Assembly (NCBI RefSeq): GCF_910592395.1
Contig: NC_088315.1
Location: 6,390,501-6,450,500, forward strand
Length of the DNA: 60,000 nt
Origin: Lineus longissimus
Taxonomy: Eukaryota > Nemertea > Pilidiophora > Heteronemertea > Lineidae
Direction of reading: 5' to 3'
Below are positions 54,401-60,000 of this stretch, piece after piece (positions within the stretch are counted from its first letter, which is position 1; every line of letters begins with the position of its first letter). The position numbers and the translations under genes are program-made. A model generated the notes under the pieces. That model was not told the DNA's origin. It saw only the letters and a program-made list of their open reading frames with translations, and ran no database searches.

Positions 54401-56855
54401 ACTCGGGAAGCCGCCGGAAGGCGTATGAACATCGAGGTTTGTGGTGGATGACCAGTGCCCTAGGGAGTGGAAGTTATAGAGTCCTAGGAATTTTGTGTTG
54501 AAGTATACAAGCCACATATTCTTGTTTTTGGAAAAAAATATTATCTATGACATTGGTTTCGGATGTAGTTTGAATGAATTGAGCCTTTTACCAAGTGACT
54601 CCGACTTTGGCTTCAAATGGCTGAATGATTGCCATTGTACTTTTCCCCAAATAGCCATATCATCTGTTGTCTGGCTCCGTTGGTGGGAACAGGTGCAGTC
54701 GTCGGTTTGATGACTTATAAGGAACCCACGACAACTCCCACTCATCTATACCTCCGGCCATAATCATGGCGAAATCCGGTTCATTGTACAATCTTGGTCA
54801 AGTAATGATGACTGTTTGCATAGCCATTGCAAAATTTCCAGTCTCAACTGGATCAGCTGGGTTCCCCGGCCAGCAGGCTGCTTGTAGTACTTCATAAGCT
54901 TTACTTCTGGCAATGTCAATATTTATTGAAAAAAAGTGAATATCACCTTAAAAATACCCTGAGGGAAAATATCATTGTGGAAAATTGGACTATTTCCACC
55001 AATTTCCTTTGAAACTAGTCACACCTTATCATCTGTATTTCAAACGTATGGTGCCTGCCATGGGATATTCATCACGTATATTCTTCCCTCCCTGACCCAT
55101 AAATCACCTGAGTTACTCTCCCGTATGATCATTGTCAGAAAACATGGCCTGTTATTAATAAGTTGTGTCCCTTGGACCTTGACTCGCGCAAAACGAATCA
55201 ATATTTCCAACCAGTAGGAGAAGTTGTCCGTCCTCATTCCCAGACTCTGTTCTAGAAAAGGACATTTTGATGAAAAAGGTTTTTTTAAAGTTCAAGTTTT
55301 AAACTTTGTTCCTAAATGTTAGTGGAGGAACCTGGTAGTGACCATCGGCTGCATCGCCAAGTTGTGTTATCAAAAATGTACACGGTACACGTACATGTAG
55401 ACGTCAAGTTGCATGTACACTGTACATGTACATGTAGACGTCAAGTTGCATGTTCAAGGTACATGTACATGTAGACGTCAAATGTACACATGTATGTCCA
55501 AAACCCTCGGCGGTCTATCCCAGTCTTTCTTAATAAGGCAACCATGGATGGCCAGCTCGATATTTATTCCTTCAACCAGAATTGATCAAATTCATGCCTT
55601 GTCACTCTTCCAATATCCCTAATAATCCCATTCCAGACGTCTATTGACAAATTTAGTTTCGAAGTCATGATTCAACTGAAAGAACTGGCACATTCGGAAG
55701 ATGTGATAAATCCAGCATGAATGATTTATCCACTCACTTGCATGGCGGCAAGAAATCGAATCATTCACCAATTTGTTTAACTGCGCACAGCTGATGTTTT
55801 TATCCCTCATCGCAGGATAACATTCACACGCTGCTGAGATTGAAATCACTTGGCTACCATGTACATTTAGACCAATCACTGCAGTGTGATGAATATTTCG
55901 ATATGAAATCAAATCATCTGTGCCAATTGAAAATGATATTTTGTTCGTTGAGTATGGTAATTGGTTCAATCGCATGACTGTGACAGAACGGGTTTCAAGT
56001 TGCAGTGTTATCCTAACTTGTGAGCTGCATGCCCCAAGCTCAGTACACTCGATAGGTTTTAATGGAAAAACAGGATAATTGTCCATATTACATGTAAGGC
56101 ATCCAAACAAGCAATTTTTGTTCCTGCCACCTCATTTATAAGCAGTGTATGTCTCAGGGTATGTCCGTCTTGTCGGTGGGTAAAGCTGGTAATTGCTGGG
56201 TTGATATTGCGATTGCATGTCGTTGCAATTACCGATTCTTGTTGCACTCACCTTGATGACCACATTTAGACCTAGAGTGTGATTATAAATGATAGAATGT
56301 GAATTAAAGTTGGTTTTTGCAAAAGAATTTTTTCACCATTTCGGCAGATATTTCTTTCTAAATGATCACATTCGGGAGTGTTTATGATTAATAAATAAGC
56401 CTAACCATCCTGTGCAATAACGCTACTATGACTGGGTTGAAACATTATGGAAGGAATCCAAAGAAAGAAGGTGGCAAGTATCTTAACCTCTCCTATCAAA
56501 AAGCTGCTCTGAAAAGACTAGCTATAACAAGATTACCTTTTGAAACTAATTGACAAAGATAGCACAAAATCATGAAAATTTGGCGTAAAAATTAGCTTTA
56601 ATATGATTAATTACTGGCACTTTGCTTAATGGACCAATCCAATTAAACAGTATTTTTAGTGTCGGCTCCGGAAAGGTGTTTCATAATGTAGCGTGATAGG
56701 TTTGGTTTGACCTGTTTTGGTTGTAATTTAGGTCTTTTTTTGTAGCGCATATGCAGAAGAGCTTTTTGATAACTTTTTTTTAACAAAGTAAAATCCAACT
56801 TACCTGTTGTAAGAATGACTATTCCAAATAGCGCAAAATGGAGAAAATACCCCAT
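45612..56855 (-). CDS. Secreted, probably membrane-anchored, cysteine-rich protein, six exons, 214 aa, nested in a MINDY intron
   Basis: Exons 56804-56855, 47821-47962, 46813-46955, 46381-46480, 45886-46022 and 45612-45682; phases 1, 2, 1, 2, 1 all fit and the total is 645 nt including the stop. MGYFLHFALFGIVILTTAVC is a signal peptide. The mature chain has two similar halves: TC-x5-KLGKCPSNET ... ITELC and TC-x3-HVGKCSSLQI ... DPHC, each preceded by further Cys. The half-repeat is unrecognised but is typical of small helical disulphide-rich domains. N-glycosylation sequons include NIT and NET. The tail SSFTIIGLTVLVTLV plus a short polar end is hydrophobic enough for a GPI signal or a membrane anchor. 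The alternative acceptor near 45773 would give another C-terminus. The 8.8-kb first intron is inferred from phase and signal peptide and is the weakest link. The function is unknown. Confidence 0.65.
47107..47232. mobile_element. 126-bp hairpin element with perfect 38-bp inverted repeats
   Basis: 47107-47144 (CAATGGGTGATATGAATAAA...) is the exact reverse complement of 47195-47232, with a 50-bp centre. It lies in an intron of the nested gene. Perfect arms suggest recent insertion or conservation as a stem. I see no clear target duplication and no second copy in the window. Confidence 0.8.
48092..48161 (-). pseudogene. Decayed copy of exon 2 of the nested cysteine-rich gene
   Basis: It aligns with 47880-47946 of exon 2, 214 bp away. 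Read on the minus strand it gives DLVEGVIYNVERTPQTYQER against DLVEGAKCTENITKIYQERG. The conserved Cys is lost and there are indels. It is a tandem exon duplicate that appears non-functional, though an alternative exon is not formally excluded. Confidence 0.6.
48354..49400. mobile_element. Repeat element: hairpin head, (CGT)n, then three 301-bp tandem units
   Basis: The hairpin AGCTCACCTCT/AGAGGTGAGCT (48354-48380) is followed by a CGT/GTC microsatellite (about 48397-48478) and three units marked by GGCACGTTT at about 48484, 48786 and 49087. Units share GGTACACATGTACCC-, TTTGGTCC- and CACAGAGGTCAAATGG-type segments. Hairpin, microsatellite and tandem internal units recall the non-autonomous 'pearl'-type elements of molluscs. 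Ends and family are not established. Confidence 0.6.
48397..48478. repeat. (CGT)n microsatellite
   Basis: An almost uninterrupted run of CGT triplets with a few CCGT interruptions at both edges. It produces artefactual poly-Asp and poly-Thr frames on the minus strand. Confidence 0.95.
49401..54090. other. MINDY intron region with no supported gene
   Basis: No exon with family similarity was found. A short open frame from ATG 51048 (MSAALTNHDDNVSCSDKAVN...) has three N-glycosylation-like sequons and could be an extracellular N-terminus for the membrane exon at 54174. Its only possible phase-1 donor (GTTTAT) is poor, so I do not annotate it. Short direct repeats of GGCTCATGTCAT(G/T)AGTCAAAGTG lie near 52272 and 52373. 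Confidence 0.4.
51196..51395. repeat. Pair of about 60-bp direct repeats
   Basis: GCATCATTGGAAAACAT...TTTCAGTTGATAGAAGCTTTCC occurs at about 51200 and again at about 51325, roughly 124 bp apart, with few differences. Confidence 0.65.
54091..54250 (+). repeat. 80-bp tandem duplication spanning a splice acceptor and a transmembrane segment
   Basis: 54091-54170 and 54171-54250 differ at about four positions. Both start CAGACA(A/C)GTTCCCAG and end GGACAGCTGTTGGTG. Because 80 is not a multiple of three, the two acceptors lead to different downstream frames. Confidence 0.85.
54174..54337 (+). CDS. Possible terminal exon of a small single-pass membrane protein
   Basis: After acceptor GTGCAG the phase-1 frame reads FPDIILSLFICCFLFLLLGG, then QLLVYKCWRAQCRKVCEDSI and a short acidic tail to TAG. 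This is a clear hydrophobic segment followed by a basic, Cys-rich juxtamembrane stretch that could be palmitoylated. No upstream partner exon is secure. The preceding 80 bp (54091-54170) are a near-identical copy including the acceptor. Splicing to that first acceptor would give a different, Ser-rich tail. It lies inside the MINDY intron, and its phase would also fit MINDY exons 1 or 4, but that joining is speculative. Confidence 0.35.
55380..55490. repeat. Three 37-bp tandem units rich in GTACATGTA and GACGTCA
   Basis: CATGTAGACGTCAA recurs at 55394, 55431 and 55468. Intervening sequence is made of GTACATGTAC-type palindromes. Each unit holds a CRE-like GACGTCA. Confidence 0.8.
55738..56038 (-). 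CDS. Orphan exon candidate, extracellular-type sequence
   Basis: A long open minus-strand frame reads ECTELGACSSQVRITLQLET ... ISAACECYPAMRDKNISCAQ and ends at a good donor, GCAA|GTGAGT, in phase 1. Alternating hydrophobic residues and paired Cys suggest a beta-rich extracellular domain. The left donor is convincing. The 5' boundary is uncertain: AG dinucleotides near 56039, 56033 or 56130 are possible, none with a strong pyrimidine tract. It lies in the large first intron of the nested cysteine-rich gene. Its exit phase would fit exon 2 of that gene, but its entry phase does not match exon 1. Confidence 0.35.
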
Positions 56856-56870
56856 CTTATTCCGAAGATG

Positions 56871-56995
56871 TCCTCACTAAAGCTAAATAATCATGTGGAG
56901 TGGGTGGTTTATTTGTCCTCACAAAACCTAAATAATCCTGTGCAAAGGGCCATTTGCTTGTCCTCACAAAACTTTACAATTTATCCTGTAATGTT
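56871..56995. repeat. 45-bp tandem repeats just upstream of the nested gene
   Basis: TCCTCAC(T/A)AAA... units start at 56871, 56916 and 56961, each with CTAAATAATC or a variant. They begin 16 bp upstream of the ATG at 56855 and so occupy the presumed promoter and 5' UTR. Confidence 0.7.
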
Positions 56996-57729
56996 GAATT
57001 TGAGCATTCCCAGTTGAGACTTTCGATGCAAAATCTCCTTTCGTTTTCTTTGGTAATTGACTATGTGGCCTGGCCTGCTGATCTGAAAAATCGGGTTAAC
57101 TGACATTATCTCTAAGGATGAAATAAATTCATAAAAATAACAGGTGATTCAATATAGCAGATTTTGGTCAAATAATCCCTCCAAATTCTTGTATGACAAT
57201 AGATAGAGTCATCAATGATTGACAGGTACATGTACCAATTACCAACTGCTTCACTCCCTAAAATGCTTTTAAATTTCTCAAGTTACGACTTCCATCCCCA
57301 TTTGCACTTTTCCTCCAAGCCGAGGGAATATTCTTTCAATATAGCCTGCCGGGTATCCGCATAAGCCCTCTGCAACGTTGCGTCACTGAGTTAGAACCCA
57401 AGAGAAATCAACCTGGTGCCTCTGTTGAAAATTATTAATGAGGCAACTTTTCAATTCCAAAATTGACTACCTGGTGCGTATTCCAGAAAAAAATTGATTG
57501 AAAGTTGTCAGCATGTGGCATTTTTCTGAGGATGTACTTAGTGTAAATTTCAAAAAGACTCGTTGCACCCTTCGTACCCAGAGAAATCCAAGTTTTAAAA
57601 AAAACCGCATGTTATCAAAAATCCTCTATCGGGCAACTTGTTCCATTTAATCTGTAACTTTATCATGATCCTTTCTCCATTTGTTTCAATTCTTTCCATT
57701 CAAGAGGATTTGATGTAATTCTTTCTTGC

Positions 57730-58090
57730 AGTTTCAGATTAAATCCCAGTTGATCAAAACAAGCCACGTTTGCTCAAAATCACTCAAAAGAGATCCAATG
57801 AAGCCTCTTGGATGACAAATCAATGTAATCTACAATTATCCTTCATAGAATTTTAAATTCCACGCAATTTGTTGCTAAATCAAAGATTACTTCTCTATCA
57901 GTTTGAATCCGCACCATTCACGAGGAACGAGTGTTTGGTTTGTTGCAAAAACCAGCCACGTCTGCTCCCTCAAAGGAGATTTGAAGATGCTTTTTGAACA
58001 ACAAACCACAAAATCTGCAATCCTCCCTAGAGTGGAACACGTTCCACCGAGTTCATCGTTCAATCAAAGATCAGTTCTCCATTTGTTACT
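57730..58090. repeat. Degenerate duplication of about 190 bp
   Basis: Two diverged units share the ordered landmarks (A/C)AAGCCACGTTT / CCAGCCACGTCT, AAAGAGAT / AAAGGAGAT, GACAAATC / AACAAACC and AATCAAAGAT. There is no coding signal. Confidence 0.4.
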
Positions 58091-60000
58091 ATCGGTTTCT
58101 GTGACAGAACCTTGCATGAACATTCTCTGGTGCCGTCTCCGAGCTCAGCTGTTGTCAGAGATAATGAACGAGACCACTGGTACGTCGTGTGTGCAGCTTT
58201 CGTTTAGCGCGATTATAGCGACTCATTCATTGGATGTGACTTAGTTAGGTTTAACATCCTTTGCGGGGCTTCTATCTCTGGTATTTTACATGGCAATTTG
58301 AATAAGCTGTCTGAATTTTCGGAAAAAGTTCAGCGCGGTAGTTCAAGCAGTCTGAATATTAGTACTGAATTCCTTTCACAATAAAGTATAACTAGTATTG
58401 TCACCTTCTAGAGGTAGCAGGAAATCTTCTAACTGGTTGATCAATCTTGGCGGCATGGTTTCGACATTGTTGCTCAGGAACTGATGGGGGCTATTCCTTA
58501 TCAATTAGCACTCGCCGTTGTCATGTTGTGGTGACATGTGAATGCTATTTCGCCGATACCTGGTCTGATTTGCATCATTTGGTCGTCTTCATCTGATTTA
58601 CCTCAGATAAATCACTTATTGTCTATTGTTTTCATCAGATTTAGGTAAGACCAAGATGCATAAATAATCGCAATGTACGCACAGAATATTTTTGCAATTT
58701 TACTAGATATTGCAGAACATATCTCACCTTGTATGAGAATTCCCATTTCCTTGATGTCAACTATAAAACTGTTATTGTTGGTCTTCTTTCCCTTCCTGTG
58801 CTGTTGCATCGGATGTGTTCCGGCATCCTGATGTTTCATCGACTTCCAGGTTTTTTTTCTTCATATTGCTCAGTGTCAAAGCTTTGCAGCAGATTTCATG
58901 GTCATGCTGCAGTCATGCTGCATTTTATTGTTCCGAAAGGACCTATCAAAGCTCTTAGTCTTTTGGCATCCTGAGAAAAAGTTCAGTGATACAAACAGAG
59001 TTAATAGAGACAATGGCTCATAAAATGCATTCAGATATCTTTATTTCTGTATTGCTTTCCTGATGCCAATTTGGCACAGAAGTCCATTATGACAACTGTT
59101 TCAACAGAGGTATTAGACAATGAAAGCTATATTCTTTTCTCGTCCTCCTCAAAATGTTGATAACAAGCCTCGTTTACCGAGTTGCTTTCCTTGTTGGCAA
59201 ATGTGTTCCTTTGGATCAGATAAGAGGTCCATTATAGCTAAGTAACAATGAAAACGCAATCATTTTACTTGTATTACGCAAAAGTCTTGGCAAATGTTAG
59301 AGATCTTAAAACACTGTGTGAGGAAGAAGGAAAAGAATAGTTACCACCTTGTTTGTGACATGTTTGTTTTGTCTCTTTGGTGATTTATGACCTTTTCTTA
59401 AACCTTTTCTTAAACAAAGACATAATCTGTTCACAGAAGATATCTTATCTCGTATTGTTTCAGTTTTCTATATGGAGAAAACCTTTTTGGAGGCATGCTC
59501 TATTCACCACAGAGAACAAGTCGTCATCCCACTATTATGTTAGTCAGTGTATCACCATTAAAGATTTGCCGAGGTGTGGCAGCTTTCTGGTACTTAGTCT
59601 GGTTGGCGTTTTATGATAGTTCTGCCAAAACAACTCGCATACCAGGGGAGGTAGAAAGCTTAATATTAGGAGCGTCAGAAGTTAACTAGAAGCAGTAGTC
59701 ACCTGACCTCACACTGCAAACATCCTCCTAAGCCCTGAACGATACACTGCTGGATTTTGTAAGCACTGCGTGACATCTTAGTCGGCGTTTATAGATAGAA
59801 TGCCTGATCAAGTAGACAGGGCTGCTTTAAGGGCAGATCTGCAATTGTACTTGAGAAGAATACTGCCCACTCTTAACTGTCAGTAGCAGTAGTAGCATGA
59901 TAATGGCTTAATTTGATGTCCCGTCATCGAAACCTATATAGACATGTTATGAATTCAGCAAGGTTGATATCGAGAGTTACCAAGGTCATTATTGTCGTGG
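58091..60000. other. Right-end region with no supported gene
   Basis: It is presumably still MINDY intron. Open frames at 58612-58974 and 59377-59689 lack family signatures or matching splice sites. Weak duplicated phrases (TTGCTTTCC...(A/G)TCCATTAT) occur near 59053 and 59180. Confidence 0.4.

Overview
This is animal nuclear DNA: AT-rich, with interrupted genes (GT/AG introns), long introns, and many short mobile-element copies. The recognisable genes are metazoan: HPS5, RBPJ/Su(H), a MINDY deubiquitinase and a C2H2 zinc-finger gene. The protein sequences and repeat content suggest a marine invertebrate (a non-vertebrate deuterostome or a lophotrochozoan). I cannot fix the species.

Layout. 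1-2997 (minus): N-terminal half of HPS5 in seven exons, running off the left edge. 3928-6159 (plus): an intronless nine-finger C2H2 protein, divergent from HPS5. 6653-9740: a duplicated 158-bp segment, then a 2.3-kb foldback element made of inverted tandem-repeat arrays, followed by a tRNA-like relic. 10-16.7 kb: no supported gene. 16939-36261 (minus): the complete Notch-pathway transcription factor RBPJ/Su(H), with a common ten-exon body and at least three alternative first exons (near 24.8, 31.5 and 36.3 kb; a fourth is possible at 33.1 kb). All were checked for splice phase and each gives an uninterrupted frame. 40430-41399 (minus): a small four-exon acidic protein that I do not recognise. 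42304-44902 (plus): the first five exons of a MINDY1/2-type Lys48-specific deubiquitinase; the rest lies beyond the right edge. 45612-56855 (minus): a six-exon secreted, probably membrane-anchored, cysteine-rich protein nested in the next MINDY intron. The same intron holds a possible transmembrane terminal exon with an 80-bp tandem duplication, an orphan extracellular-type exon, and a hairpin-headed element with three 301-bp repeats.

Most notable points. By eye, every exact CGTGGGAA (high-affinity Su(H)/RBPJ site) in the window lies beside RBPJ's own alternative first exons: three within 514 bp at exon 1A and one 218 bp upstream of exon 1B. This suggests autoregulation. The small gene at 40.4-41.4 kb has an inverted near-copy of its first coding exon about 0.75 kb away, beside MINDY. 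Two copies of a 240-bp near-perfect palindrome sit in introns of HPS5 and RBPJ.

Exon boundaries were read by eye from splice consensus, frame continuity and family similarity. They are predictions, not transcript-supported structures.
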